From positions 1,736,001 to 1,800,000 of the forward strand of contig OX637799.1 of NCBI GenBank assembly GCA_951802425.1: DNA of 64,000 nucleotides, given 5' to 3'. A model generated the notes under the pieces. That model had not been told where the DNA came from. It searched no databases and worked only from the letters and a program-made list of their open reading frames with translations. A program made the position numbers and the translations under genes. Below are positions 51,941-63,800 of this stretch, in pieces. The DNA is from Clavaria fumosa. Lineage: Eukaryota; Basidiomycota; Agaricomycetes; Agaricales; Clavariaceae. Position 1 is the stretch's first letter. Each line of letters begins with the position of its first letter.

Positions 51941-52727
51941 CTACACGAAAGAAAGCCAAGACCCCTCTTCATCAAGGGAGGAGCCCGAGGTGCCGTACTC
52001 AGACCCCCAAGACTCCTCTTCCCACGACTCATCTGAAGAGTCTGAGAAGTCAGACTCACCCACGAACCCGAGAGCTACCCTCAAGGGATGGGAGGCGAAC
52101 TGACCATCCCAGATTCCCGCCTCCAGGGCAGCCTCTCGCAGATCTCGCACAGCACCGAGAGAACCTCCGTCGTCCAGAGTAGGAGACGGGAGGGGGGAAT
52201 AGGCGGGGGGGAGGTCAACGGTAGGAAGGGAGGGCGACGGAGGAGGCGCCACCAACGGGGTATCCAGAGGTTGGGGATCTGGACCTGGGGACGGTAAGCC
52301 GGATGTACAGGACCAGAACCAATCTCAGCCCAATCCTGCCCACCTTGGTACCAAGTACCTTGGTCACCCCAAGGGGTGGTGGCCCAAACAGTTGGCGAGG
52401 GAGGGCGGGGAGGAGCCCAGTCCCAATCTATAAAGAATCAGACTTACTGGAGGCAGAGAGAAGCAGCTCGGCTAACTCACCATGAGGGTCCTCGAGAAGG
52501 TCACAGATACGTCGGTAAGGACCTTGGGTCAAGGAGCAATCCTTGACAAGGTGGGAGGGATCCCCACAGGCGAAGCATCGGTCGAGGACCCAGTAGAGGT
52601 CCGCATCGGCAGGGACAAGTTGAACCCACCAGTGGAAGGTATCGCAAGAGAGCTTGATTCCAGTACGAGGAGCGAAGAGGGAGGAGCTGTGGAAGAACTC
52701 GACAAGGTGGTGGCCTTGGAAGCACAT
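51941..52727 (-). CDS. spliced zinc-knuckle (CCHC) protein, gag-like
   Basis: Exon 1 runs 52727-52448 and exon 2 runs 52284-51941, with a 163-nt intron (GTAAGT..CCCCAG), giving 207 residues with matching phase. The first exon has CFACGDPSHLVKDC, a classic C-x2-C-x4-H-x4-C knuckle, preceded by an aromatic segment (DTFHWWVQLVPADADLYWV). The second exon is Pro-rich, then strongly acidic at the C-terminus (SDFSDSSDESWEEESWGSE). No protease or RT is nearby. It could be a remnant or domesticated gag of a different retroelement, or the end of a larger gene whose upstream exons I cannot see. The start codon is uncertain. Confidence 0.5.
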
Positions 52728-52796
52728 AGCAGGCAGACTCTAAAGGGACGGCGAAAGGAGGAGGACCGTCCTTTTATCCAATAACCGCCACAGACT

Positions 52797-53112
52797 GATC
52801 TCGACCTCGATTGGGCAGACCCCTATCCACCAGACACGATCACCCCTAAGAAGATCTCTGATCAAAGATCAGTTTCACTCGATCACTGCATCACACTGAT
52901 CGATCAAGTGATCATGACTCAGAACAGCTCGATCACAGATCAGCTGACCCTCCGATCATATCCCCAACAAGATCAGATGCAGCCGACATGATGTAATGCA
53001 TCGAAGCGGGGACCCTATCTGATCGCGGATGACATCATCATCACAAGGATCCCAACAAAGATCGACACTGCTCGGACTCATCATTCCAGTGCAAGCGCGC
53101 AGCTTTCCTGAT
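52797..53112. repeat. cluster of GATC motifs
   Basis: Seventeen GATC tetramers occur in 316 bp (about one is expected by chance), many as TGATCA or CGATCA. They lie upstream of the CCHC gene and upstream of the ATG-less ORF at 53189. Function is unknown; it could be a promoter or a decayed LTR. Confidence 0.6.
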
Positions 53113-53172
53113 CATCTATCAGATTCCGATATTTAATCAATGACTCATACATCACGTACAGCCCATAGCTAG

Positions 53173-53182
53173 AGTATATAAG
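53173..53182 (+). promoter_or_regulatory. TATA box candidate
   Basis: AGTATATAAG lies just ahead of the open frame at 53189. Together with the following pyrimidine-rich segment it resembles an LTR or pol II core promoter. Confidence 0.4.
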
Positions 53183-53188
53183 ACCTGA

Positions 53189-53632
53189 GACCAACCCACA
53201 TGTACCCTAGCTTCGATCTTTTCGTCTATACACTTACTTGAGAGACCTCAACTAAGTCTGACAGCAAACGTCGCTGCTGAGAGCTTCGCACTGGAAGGAT
53301 TCGTCTTCCCACCTTTAAGGTCGCAAGTCATCCCTCCTGAGAGTTTCACCAGCCACCCATCGATTGAGCAGAACCTCTATCGGTTCGAGTATTACCAAAG
53401 GTATACAAGAACTTGGATAAAGGACCGACTACTCCGAGCCAATCCCCAGACTTATTACCAGACACTTCGACTACTGCAGGAGTATTCCCTGCATATCGAG
53501 AGACAAGTCCGCCAGGACTATCGACTAGCATTAGAAACTGAACAGACCTTTCGCTCTACCCTTGCACACCAAAGGGGTTTTGCTGTCACAAGCCCGACAT
53601 TGGCCAAGCCTATAAAGCAATGTCTCAGCTGA
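53189..53632 (+). CDS. 147-codon open frame without ATG, possibly gag-like or an internal exon
   Basis: The frame is open from 53189 to a TGA at 53630 but contains no ATG. Its translation is not low-complexity. It includes an aromatic and basic helical stretch (FEYYQRYTRTWIKDRLL, YYQTLRLLQEYSLHIERQV). That composition resembles the helical segments of retroelement capsid proteins. It might be an exon of a gene running to the right before element 7 inserted at 54028, or a non-ATG-initiated ORF. No family is recognised. Confidence 0.35.
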   Translation, partial: DQPTCTLASIFSSIHLLERPQLSLTANVAAESFALEGFVFPPLRSQVIPPESFTSHPSIEQNLYRFEYYQRYTRTWIKDRLLRANPQTYYQTLRLLQEYSLHIERQVRQDYRLALETEQTFRSTLAHQRGFAVTSPTLAKPIKQCLS

Positions 53633-54023
53633 TGATCAGCTGGGCCCATGAAAAGGGCATCAGTCAAAATTGGCTAGGCCTTTTGGATAGGGGATGGGTG
53701 TGCTGAAGGGAGTGAACCCAGATTTCAAGTGTGACAATGTGTCACAATGTGACTGGTGATGAAGTACTTCGCTGCTAGTCATACTGTGACATGTCACACC
53801 TAACATTCAATATTGAACAATTTATTGTAGGGTGTCATATTAAATAAGGGGACATTTGATATAGGATGTTGGATGCAGAATAATTGTCTGGGCTAAGCTC
53901 TTCTTGCTCAGGTACATTAATATCTGGTGGTATTAATGTGCCAAGTCAGGTTTATTAATATGGTGGTATTAATGTGCCAAGTCCAATATTCCTTTGCAGC
54001 TATACAGAGACCTCTGATGCAGC
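53633..54023. other. spacer with a 30-bp direct repeat
   Basis: The segment ATTAATAT..GGTGGTATTAATGTGCC occurs twice (about 53917-53947 and 53955-53983), differing by a CT insertion. Otherwise no feature is seen up to the TATAT target duplication of element 7. Confidence 0.5.
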
Positions 54024-54028
54024 TATAT

Positions 54029-54333
54029 TGTCAGACTTAGTCTCACGGTTCACACAACTTAACGTAAGGTCGATGATGACGATACTAACATAAGGGGAAA
54101 AGGGTACAAGTAAGAAAGCGACGTAGTATATATAGCGAGCGGTTCAGGAGTTGCCGGCGTTCCCACGCTCGGACCCCGTGCGTCACGTGATGCATCCAGG
54201 CCCGGGTCACGTGATTTTCCCATTATGTAAGCCACCACCCGTTCGGGTCACGTGACTCGTCCGCAAACTTCCTGCAACTCTTTTGCGATCCTTTCTTGGC
54301 CTTTCCAACCTGCTTATGTAAGCGATCCTGACA
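54029..54333 (-). repeat. 3' LTR of element 7 (gamma)
   Basis: TGTCAGACTTAG..GATCCTGACA on the + strand, 305 bp. The - strand polypurine tract AAGAGGGGGGTGA adjoins it. Confidence 0.93.
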
Positions 54334-54344
54334 TCACCCCCCTC

Positions 54345-57300
54345 TTAAGGCTGGGCGTCTCGACCTGCCAACTTCGCCTTGTCAGGGTATTGCTGGAAGA
54401 AGTCCCGGAGCAACAGTGCAACGTTAGTGAGGTTGCGACGAGGTTCCCAGGTGTTCTCCTCTGCAGGGTATCCTAACCACTTCACCAAATACTTCACTCC
54501 CCGTCCAACCTTCTTGACATCAAGAATTTCCTCCACCTCATACTCCAAGTGGTCATCGTCAATCGTGGGGGGTGGGGGTGGAGGCAAGTTCTGGGAAGGG
54601 AAAGAGGGAGCAATATACGGGGTGAGTAGCAACTCATTGAAAACCCGGTGAATGCGCCATGCTCAGGGGAGCTTGAGTCGGTATGCTGCTGGTCCAACCT
54701 TCTCTTCGATGGTGAAGGGTCCAGCCCGCTTGTTGTCAAGCTTCTTGGATGGTCGATCCATTTTCAGGTTCCGGGTATCCAGCCAGACTAAGTCCCCCTT
54801 TGAGTATTCACGACTCGGGCGCTTTCCTTTATCATAGCTAGCCTTCATCGCATCTGCCGCCTTCCCCATTGCATCCCTGGCTGCTCTTCGGGATTCCGTG
54901 AGCTTGGCCATCCACTTGTCTGCTGCAGGGTTCACTTCAGAGGGCGGCCGGATACCACCATTCCAAGGGTGCCGGCCATACTCCAGATAGAAAGGTGTGA
55001 ATCCAGTGGCTGAGTGCTCACGGTTATTGAGCGCGAATTCGGCTGTGGATAGCCACTCTGCCCAATCATCCTGCAGATGGTCAACATAGGCCCGGAGATA
55101 CACTTCAACCTCCTGATTGACCCGCTCTGTCTGTCCATCTGTTTGTGGGTGGAAGGCAGTGCTCGGGTTCGCCTTAACTCCAATCATCCCATAAAACTCC
55201 CTCATGAATCTGGACACAAATTGGGTTCCCCGGTCACTCACAACTTTCTGCGGGACTCCATGGTCGCGGAAGACCCGGTCTCGAAGGATCCGAGCAGCAC
55301 CAAGTCCCGTGAGGTCAAGGCCAATAGCTTCGATGAGAGTTCGTTTTGTAAACTTGTCGACAATGACAAGGATCGCGTTGTGACCACGTGAGAGGGGGAA
55401 AGGTCCAACAATGTCCCAAGAGATGACTGCCCAGGGGCTCTCAGGGACAGGGTGTGGATGGAGCGGAGCGGCGCGCCTGGTACGATCAGGTTTGATTCGT
55501 TGGCATGTCTCACATCCACCTGCATACCGATTGGAATCCTTCACCATGCCCACCCACCAATAGGACCTCAGCAGAGCCGCCCTCAGTTTCCGTGGACCAG
55601 GGTGTCCTGCAATGGGGAGGTCATGCTCAAAGGTGAGCACTGCCTCACGTGCTTCTGGGGGCACCCAAGTGATTTCTGCCTTCCGCCAGAGTCCCATCCG
55701 ATCTCTCGTCCACTCATCATCAAGCTCCTCCGGCTTCTGCACATATACCGCACTGTTTTTCTGGAGTAGCGTCTCCATCTCCGATGTGAACGATGTGCGG
55801 GTCTCAGCCTCTGGGAAGACCTGTACTGGTGCATCCTCCTCCACCATCTCTCCATAGTCTGGCCTCCGTGAGAGTGCATCCGCTTTCGTGTTTGAATTCC
55901 CAGTACGGTACTTGATCTCGAAGTCAAAGCACTGGAGCTCTCCAACCCAACGGACCTGCCTCGGTTTCAACTTCTGGGGCTTCCGGAAGTACTGGAGGTT
56001 AGCATGGTCTGTCCAGATTTCGATAGTCTCTTCCACCCCAATCAGGTAAGCCCGCCACTTGCGTAGTGCCCGGATTACAGCCAGGAACTCCTTGTCGTAC
56101 ACATCGTAATTCTTCTCAGCTGCAGTGAGGGCTTTGGAGATGTAGTCTACAACTCTCCAAGTCCCATCCACCTGCTGCTGTGAGAGAACTCCTCCAGTCG
56201 CCAAGTTGCTCGCATCTGTTTCTACCTTCCATCTCCCTTTGTCTTGTGGTAGAGCCAAGACTGGGGCTGATACTAGTGCCAGGCGGAGATCTTGGAAGGC
56301 TGCTTCCTCCTCCTCCTCCCATCTCCACGGGACTTTCCCTGTCAGCCGGAAGAGTGGTTTTGCCCGGGCAGAGAGATTTGGGATGTGCCGGCGGAGGTAG
56401 TTCAGCATCCCGTTGAATCTTTGTACCTCTTTCACATTTTTCGGTCTGGGCCAGTTACGGATCGCCGCGCCTTTAGCTGGGTCATGCTCTAGACGGTTGT
56501 GGGAGATCTTCATCCCCAGGAAGAAAACCTCACTCTTCTTGAACTCGCACTTGCTGAGTCTGAGACACAGGCCATTCTCCCCAAACTTCTTCAAGACCCG
56601 ATCCATCCAATACCGATGTGTAGCCAAATCCTCTGCAAACACTATAACATCATCGACATAGGCTCGGACATGCCCCCCTGCAATCTCTTCTCTCAACACA
56701 TGGTTCATGAAGCGCTGGAAGGTTGCAGGCACATTCTGCAGCCCAAACCACATAACTGCCAGTTCGAAGAGTCCACGGGGCGTTAGGAAAGCACAGCGGT
56801 GCTGATGTTCTGGCCAGACCTGCATCGATGGGAAACCTCCCTTCGCATCAATCTTGGAATAGATGGTCGCCCCCTTTAACACATCCACAGTGTCTCGTAT
56901 GAGGGGGAGGGGGTACTTGTCTTCGATTAGATACGAGTTCAGCCTAGAGTAATCGATAATCGGCCGCAGCTTGTCCTTCTCACGTTTGAAGAAGAAGGGG
57001 CTCACGTACGGGGACTTCGAAGGTCGGATTCGTCCAGAAGCTAGCTGCTCATCCACCCAGCGATTCATTTCCACCATCTCTTCTCGCGTCAGAGAGTATA
57101 GCTTAGAGGAGAGGTGTCCAGGGTCTGTTTTAAACTCGATTTTGATATCAAAGTCAGGGCGGGAGCGGGGGAGCTCATCCCACTTTGCTTCACTAAAAAC
57201 CAAAGGGTAGCGGCTGGGCCAATCAGGGGTAGGGCCAGTGTTGGGAAAACGGGTGTCCGGGATACTGGCCGAGGCCAGGGTACTCGCTTTTGGTGGACCT

Positions 57301-57968
57301 GAGGGTCGAACAGGGGACCGGTGGCTGTGTGGGGAGGAGGCACAGGAGTTGGGGCAGCGGGTGAGCCTTACTTCAGCTTTCACCCAGTCAATCTCTGGAT
57401 TATGACGCTTTAGCCAATCATGCCCAAGGATCGCCGTGTGGGACTGAGTCTTCCCTAGCAGGAAGTGGATCCGCTCCTGGTGGTCGCCAACCGTCACAAG
57501 CAGCTCCATCCCATACCGGATCTTACCATCTCTGTTCTGTGTTCCATCCACATTATACATGGTGATTGGATTCAGCAAGGGAGATGGTTCCAATCCCACT
57601 TTTTTCGCCCACTCCAAGTCCATAAAGCAGTTGGTGCAGCCTGAGTCGACAAGGGCTTTCGTAGTTGCCCCTTTGCCAGTGCTGAGAGCCTCCAGGTGCA
57701 CCTGGATGGAGAGCTCTCGGGGCATATGCAATAGGGTGTCCTTCAGCACCTCTGCAAGGTGCTTTGTTGGCTCCACTTGGCTGCTAGTCCCCTTTTCTCT
57801 TTTCGGTATTTCACTTTTAGCGGTTTCCGTTTCCGCTTTGTCCTTCACCTCAGCCCCAATCCGGGTGTGTCTCCGCTGCAAGATAGTGTATTTTGGGATA
57901 CTAGCTGCGGGTACAGGGACGGGAGGGGGGCTGGGATATCTACTCCTGAGACTCCAGTTCGGACTCAC
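54345..57968 (-). pseudogene. pol of element 7 (protease, RT, RNase H, integrase, chromodomain), one nonsense codon
   Basis: The frame is about 1,207 codons long, interrupted only by TGA at 54663-54665, where the pattern in other copies is CGG/CAG plus GCC-Trp. Protease VDSGCTNCFMD, ILGHDWL; RT IDYSRLNSYLI, FGLQNVPATFQ, YVDD; RNase H WKVETDASNLATGG; integrase WDIVGPFPL, VVSDRGTQF, QTERVNQEVE; chromodomain VEEILDVKKVGRGVKYLVKW..GYPAEENTWEP. The frame is -1 relative to gag and overlaps its stop (CAGTGAGT), so a -1 frameshift or restart is needed. Confidence 0.88.
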
Positions 57969-58966
57969 TGGGCCTCGTCTCCAAAATCCGGCTCTTCAAC
58001 AGGAGCCCTCTTCTCTCTCTCGAGCAAATCCAGGCGGTCTCGGAGCAGTGCAATCTCGTTCTCATAGTCCTCTGCACTACGTGCCTGGCTTTCCACGGCG
58101 CGGATCTGTGGCCTCGGGATCTGCGGACGTGTGTCCTGGAGCTGGCAATCTCTCACCATGTGACCAGCTTGGCCACATCGGAAGCAGGTGCGCAACACTC
58201 CAGGGGCATGGGCACGATCCACCACCATGGCATCACCGGCATTGGTGGGACGCGGCATGGTGGGAGGGGCAGGGGTGCGGGCCAGAGGCTGGGCCAGGAA
58301 GGGACGGGGGGCTGGGGCGAAGCGGGTTTGTTGAGGGAGGGGGCGGCTGGTTGCGGGCAGAGCAGGATGCACAGAGTTCTGTTGTGCGATGACTCCGTCG
58401 AGGCGATGCTGCTGAGCGTCTAGCTTTTCGGCAAGTGCCTTCCACTGCACGTAGGTCTCTGGCATTGGCGAAACACCATAGACCTTTCCTACTAGCCTCC
58501 TGCTCAGATTCGACTCCAGCCAATGGACCAGGATGTCCGAATTGGCCACTTCTGTCATCCCCGCTCTTCGGAACATTGTTTCGAACTTTGCGAAGAACTC
58601 AGGTGCCGTCATGACACCTTGTTTCAACTTCGCAATATCTGCGAGGGCAGTCGCACGGTCATTCGGGTCATCGAACGCTCGCTTCATCTCTTCCACAAAT
58701 TCTGCCCAGGTTCCAACCTCGTTGTTACCCAGGATTTCCTCTCCCTTCACATTTGCCCATTCTGCGGCAAACCCCTCGCCAGTAATTTTGCTGAGGGTGT
58801 AGAGGACCTTTGCCAGGTCCGTGGCATAGATTATCAGATTCGCCATAAACAGGAGGCGGAGCGACCGGAGGAATGTACAGAAATTTCTTTTTTGCCCATC
58901 GAATGGGGCGACGACTAAATCCAGCCTCGTGGCATGGACTTCAGGCGGGGCGACGTGGTCAGCCAT
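57965..58966 (-). CDS. gag of element 7
   Basis: 333 residues from MADHVAPPEV. The capsid-like part has FDGQKRNFCTFLRSLRLLF and FVEEMKRAFDDPNDRA. The knuckle CFRCGQAGHMVRDC lies in the C-terminal third, followed by a short coiled coil (YENEIALLRDRLDLLEREKR). It ends in its own stop, unlike the alpha/beta copies, which have one gag-pol frame with an internal TGA. Confidence 0.9.
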   Translation of the reverse strand: MADHVAPPEVHATRLDLVVAPFDGQKRNFCTFLRSLRLLFMANLIIYATDLAKVLYTLSKITGEGFAAEWANVKGEEILGNNEVGTWAEFVEEMKRAFDDPNDRATALADIAKLKQGVMTAPEFFAKFETMFRRAGMTEVANSDILVHWLESNLSRRLVGKVYGVSPMPETYVQWKALAEKLDAQQHRLDGVIAQQNSVHPALPATSRPLPQQTRFAPAPRPFLAQPLARTPAPPTMPRPTNAGDAMVVDRAHAPGVLRTCFRCGQAGHMVRDCQLQDTRPQIPRPQIRAVESQARSAEDYENEIALLRDRLDLLEREKRAPVEEPDFGDEAQ

Positions 58967-59607
58967 CACAGACCCTGGTGGTGGTGATGGGGTTTCGGGG
59001 ACGTCGGTAACAGGGGAATCGGGGGGGAGCTGGGCTCGACCCGGTCTCGGACGCAGACGCTGTAAATAGAATTCCGGGCCTTGGGCACTCAGGATTTCTT
59101 CGATCTCTTAGCAGTCCTGTCCTCTCAGGCTGCTCTCTATGTATCTAGGTACTTATAGAACTCTTATTCTATAAAACTTGTTGCTAGCGTGGGGCCCAAA
59201 TGGTGTCCCAGGTGGTCACTCCACAACTCCTAGTGAGTTGCCCGTGTGCCCTTCTGACAATGGTCACAGAGCAAGGGCCCTGTCCACTGGACCAGGAAAC
59301 TACAGAAAAACTATGTATAGGGCCTTTCCGTGCCCTGTACACTACACGATTCACTGGTACGTAGCTGTAAAGCAAAGTTCCGGGCCTTTGGCACTCGGTG
59401 TCTCTTGGGGAGGGTCACAGTAGACTTCCTCTGGGTCTGGTCACGTGTATCTACACACAGTAAAAATTTCACACGGTTCTGTTGCACACCGTGGGCAGGG
59501 TAAAGAGAAAGAGGATGAGGGGGATAAGCTGTCACAGAGTGTGACAGTTTGAGATAGGGGTCCAGGCTAGCCGGGTTAGGACACGGGGCTAGGGCAGACA
59601 GGGGTTG

Positions 59608-59617
59608 ATGTTAGTAT
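59608..59617 (-). other. self-priming site of element 7 (covarying)
   Basis: Read on the - strand, ATACTAACAT next to the 5' LTR complements ATGTTAGTAT inside the LTR (59673-59682). Relative to alpha/beta, both partners changed at the same base pair (G-C to C-G). Confidence 0.7.
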
Positions 59618-59619
59618 TG

Positions 59620-59924
59620 TGTCAGACTTAGTCTCACGGTTCACACAACTTAATGTAAGGTCGATGATGACGATACTAACATAAGGGGAAAAGGGTACAA
59701 GTAAGAAAGCGACGTAGTATATATAGCGAGCGGTTCGGGAGTTGCCGGCGTTCCCACGCTCGGACCCCGTGCGTCACGTGATGCGTCCAGGCCCGGGTCA
59801 CGTGATTTTCCCATTATGTAAGCCACCACCCGTTCGGGTCACGTGACTCGTCCGCAAACTTCCTGCAACTCTTTTGCGATCCTTTCTTGGCCTTTCCAAC
59901 CTGCTTATGTAAGCGATCCTGACA
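59620..59924 (-). repeat. 5' LTR of element 7 (gamma)
   Basis: 305 bp, the partner of 54029-54333. TATATATAG box on the + strand near 59717. Confidence 0.93.
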
Positions 59925-59948
59925 TATATTAGAACATGGACAACATAT

Positions 59949-60239
59949 TGTTAGGATCACTTATGTAAGCCATCCCAAAGTGCAGTTGTGGAGAAACTGG
60001 GGAGGGTTGTTGGAAGGTCACATGACCTGTGGCTGGGTCAGATTATGTAATCATGTAAGATCACATGACCTGGGGCCTGGGCGCATCACGTGATCTGAGG
60101 GTCCGAGCGTGGGAAAGTCGGCAAGTGCCGAAGCGTTCGCTATAAGTACTTTCGCTTTTCCTTTTTTGTACTCTTTTCCCCTTATCTTAGTATTGTCATC
60201 ATGACCTTACACTTAAGTTGTGTGAGACCCAGTCTGATA
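59949..60239 (+). repeat. 5' LTR of element 6 (alpha subtype)
   Basis: 291 bp, TGTTAGGATC..CAGTCTGATA, closely similar to 18041-18331 and, in reverse, to 43474-43764. Confidence 0.9.
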
Positions 60240-60240
60240 T

Positions 60241-60251
60241 AATACTAAGAT
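60241..60251 (+). other. self-priming site of element 6
   Basis: AATACTAAGAT, the exact complement of ATCTTAGTATT at 60184-60194 in the LTR. Confidence 0.7.
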
Positions 60252-60813
60252 CCGCCTGTCCGCCCTAGCCCTGTGTCCTAACCCGGCTAGCCTGGACCCT
60301 TAATTTCAAACTGTGACACATTGTCACAGCTCAGCCCCTATCATCCTCTTCTCCTTTACCCTGCCCACAGTGTGTAACAGAACCACGTGAAATTTTTACT
60401 GTGTGTAGATACACGTGACCAGACCAGGAGGAAGTCAACTGTGACCCTCCCCAAGTGATACTGAGTGCCCAAGGCCTGGAACTTTGTTTTACAGCTACGT
60501 ACCAGTGAATCGTGTAGGGTACAGGGCAAGGAAAGGCCCCTACATAGTCTTTCTGTAGTTTCCTGGTCCAGTGGACAGGGCCCTTGCTCTGTGACCATTG
60601 TCAGAAGGGCGCACAGGCAACTCATTAGGAGTTGTGGAGCGACCACCTGGGACACCATTTGGGCCCCACGTTAACAAAAGTTTCATAGAATAAGAGTTCT
60701 ATAGGTACATAAGTACACAGAAGAGCAGCCTAAGAGGACAGGACTGTTAAGAGATCAAAGAAATCCTGAGTGCCCAAGGCCTGGAACTTTATTTACAGCA
60801 TCCAGGGCCTGTG

Positions 60814-63800
60814 ATGGCAGACCATGTCGCCCCGCCTGTAGCCCAACCTATGAGGCTTGACCTATCTGTTGCCCCCTTTGATGGGCAGAAAAGGAACTTC
60901 CGTACATTCCTCCGATCCCTTCGCCTCCTGTTTATGGCGAACCCGACTGTCTATGCTGTGGACCTGGTGAAGGTCCTTCTTGCTCTGAGCAAAATTACTG
61001 GAGAAGGATTTGCTGCAGAGTGGGCGAATATGAAGGCAGAAGAGATCCTGGGTAGTGGCGAGGCCGGAACCTGGGCAGAGTTTGTGGAGGAGATGAAGCA
61101 CGCATTTGATGACCCGAATGACCGTGCAACTGCCCTTGCCGATATTGCAGGGCTGAAACAGGGTGCCATGACAGCACCAGAGTTCTTCACGAAATTCGAG
61201 ACGCTGTTCCAACAGGTGAAGTTGAGTGCAGAGAAGGACTCAGGAATCCTAGTCCATTGGCTGGAGTTGAACCTGAGTAGGAGGTTGGTGGAGAGAATCT
61301 ATGGTGTCTCCCCGATGCCAGAGACATATGGAGAATGGAAGGTGCTGGCTGAGAGGCTTGATGCCCAGCAAAGGTGACTGGATGGGATACTCATGGAACG
61401 GACACCGCGACCCACTGTGACCCCCGTGCGACCCACCATGACCCTACCGCGACCTGCCGTGACCATTTCGCGACCTCTTGTGACCCCTCTGCTGTGTACT
61501 CCAGATGTGGCCATGGCCCGAGGATGGGCCCCTGCTGATGAGAGATGTTGTTTCCGATGCCACCAGACTGGCCATGCTGTCCATTTCTGCCCCCTGCCTG
61601 ATATGCGTCTGCAGGTCCCAAGGGCCCAAACCCGGGCAGCACCATGTGCCCCCCAAATGGTGGAGGGATATGAGAAAGAGATTGCATGGCTCCGAGCCTG
61701 CATAGAGCTGTGTGTGAGAGAGAGGAGGACTCCCACTGAGGAGAAGAAGTGTGCCAGCCCCCTTTCCGTCCCTGTGCCTGCTGCAAGTATACCCCGATAT
61801 ACCATCTTGCAGCGGAGACATACCTGAATTGGGGCTGAGGTGAAGGAGGAAGAGAGACTGGCAGAGCACCTAACCAGAGTGTGGCCAGAAGTGCAGAAAC
61901 ATGTGCCACGAGAGCTAGCCATCCAGGTGCACTTGGAGGCTTTCAGCACTGGCAAAGGGACCACAATGAAGGCCCTTGTCGACTCAGGGTGCACCAACTG
62001 CTTCATGGATTTGGAGTGGGCAAAAGGAGTGGGACTGGAGCCATCTCTCCTGCTGAACCCAATCACCATGTATAATGTGGATGGGACACAGAACAGGAAT
62101 GGAAAGGTCCAGTATGGGATAGAGGTGCTGGTGAGAGTTGGTGACCACCAGGAGCAGATCCACTTTCTGCTGGGAAAGACCCAGTCCCACAAGGTCATCC
62201 TTGGGCATGACTGGCTCAAGCGGCATAACCCAGATATCGACTGGCAGAAGGCAGAGCTGAGCCTTACCCGCTGCCCCCCACAGTGTTCCCCATCCCCTCG
62301 AGCCTCTGCACCCCTGAAAACGAGTACCCTCGCATCCACGAGTATTCTGGACACCCGTTTTCCCAACTCTGGCCCTACCCCCGATTGGCCCAGCCGCTAC
62401 CCTTTGGTGTTTAGTGAAGCGAAGTGGGATGAACTTCCCCACTCCCGACCAGACTTTGATATTAAGATCGAGTTCAAAAAGGACCCTGAGCACCTCTCCT
62501 CCAAGCTGTATTCTCTGACATGGCAGGAGATGGTGGAGATGAACTGTTGGGTGGATGAGCAGCTTGCTTCTGGACGAATCCAGCCCTCAAAATCCCCATA
62601 TGCCAGCCCCTTCTTCTTCAAACATGAGAAGGACAAACTGCGGCCAATCATCGACTACTCGAGGCTGAATGCACACCTGATCAAGGACAAGTACCCCCTC
62701 CCCCGCATCTGAGACACAGTGGATGTGCTTAAAGGAGTGTCGATTTACTCTAAGATTGATGCAAAGGGAGGTTTCCCATCTATGCAGGTCTGGCCCGAGC
62801 ACCAGCACCGCTGCGCCTTCCTGACACCCCGTGGACTCTTCAAACCAGCTGTCATGTGGTTTGGACTGCAGAATGCCCCTGCTACCTTCCAACGCTTCAT
62901 GAATCATGTGTTGAGGGAGGAGATTGCAGGAGGACATGTGAGGGCCTATGTGGATGATGTCATTGTGTTTGCAGAGGACTTGGCTACACACCGGTACTGG
63001 ATGGATCAGGTCTTGAGGAAGTTTGGAGAGAATGGGTTGTGTCTCAAACTCAGTAAATGCGAGTTTGAGAAGAGTGAGATCATCTTCCTGGGGATGAAGA
63101 TCTCCCACAACAGACTAGAGCATGATCCGGCCAAGGGTGTGGCAGTCCGAGATTGGCCACGTCCTAAGAATGTGAAGGATGTCCAGAGGTTCAATGGGAT
63201 GCTGAACTACCTCCGCCAGCACATCCCAAATCTTTCTGCCCCGGCAAAGCCACTCTTCTGGCTGACTGGGAATGTTCCATGGAAATGGGAGGAGGAGGAG
63301 GAAGCAGCCTTCCGAGATCTCCGCCAGGCACTCGTATCAGCCCCGGTCTTGGCTCTGCCTCAGGACAAAGGGAGATGGAAGGTAGAGACAGATGCAAGCA
63401 ACCTGGCAACTGGTGGAGTGCTCTCGCAGCAGCAGACGGATGGAACCTGGAGAGTTGTTGACTATATCTCCAAGGCCCTCACTGCAGCTGAGAAGAACTA
63501 CAATGTGTATGACAAGGAGTTCTTGACTGTGATTCGGGCACTTCGCGAGTGGCGAGCATACCTCATTGGAGCAGAGGAGATGATCGAGATCTGGACAGAC
63601 CATGCAAACCTCCAGTACTTCCGGAAGCCCCAGAAGTTGAAGCCGAGGCAGGTTCGTTGGGTTGGAGAGCTCCAGTGCTTTGACTTTGAGATAAAGTATC
63701 GCACTGGCAAGTCGAATACAAAGGCAGATGCACTCTCCCGGAGACCGGACTATGGAGAGATGGTGGAGGAGGATGCACCGGTGCAGGTTTCCCGGAAACG

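Larger units (their letters stand above)
54029..59924 (-). mobile_element. element 7: nearly intact gamma-subfamily chromovirus
   Basis: This 5,896-bp element has 305-bp LTRs (54029-54333, 59620-59924) and a 5-bp duplication TATAT (54024-54028, 59925-59929). It has separate gag and pol frames. The two LTRs differ at only three places that I can see, all CpG transitions. The only break in coding is one nonsense codon in pol. Confidence 0.93.

Noticed and set aside
59930..59948. Target duplication for element 6
   Set aside because: Only the left flank (ACATAT) is inside the window, so it cannot be assessed.
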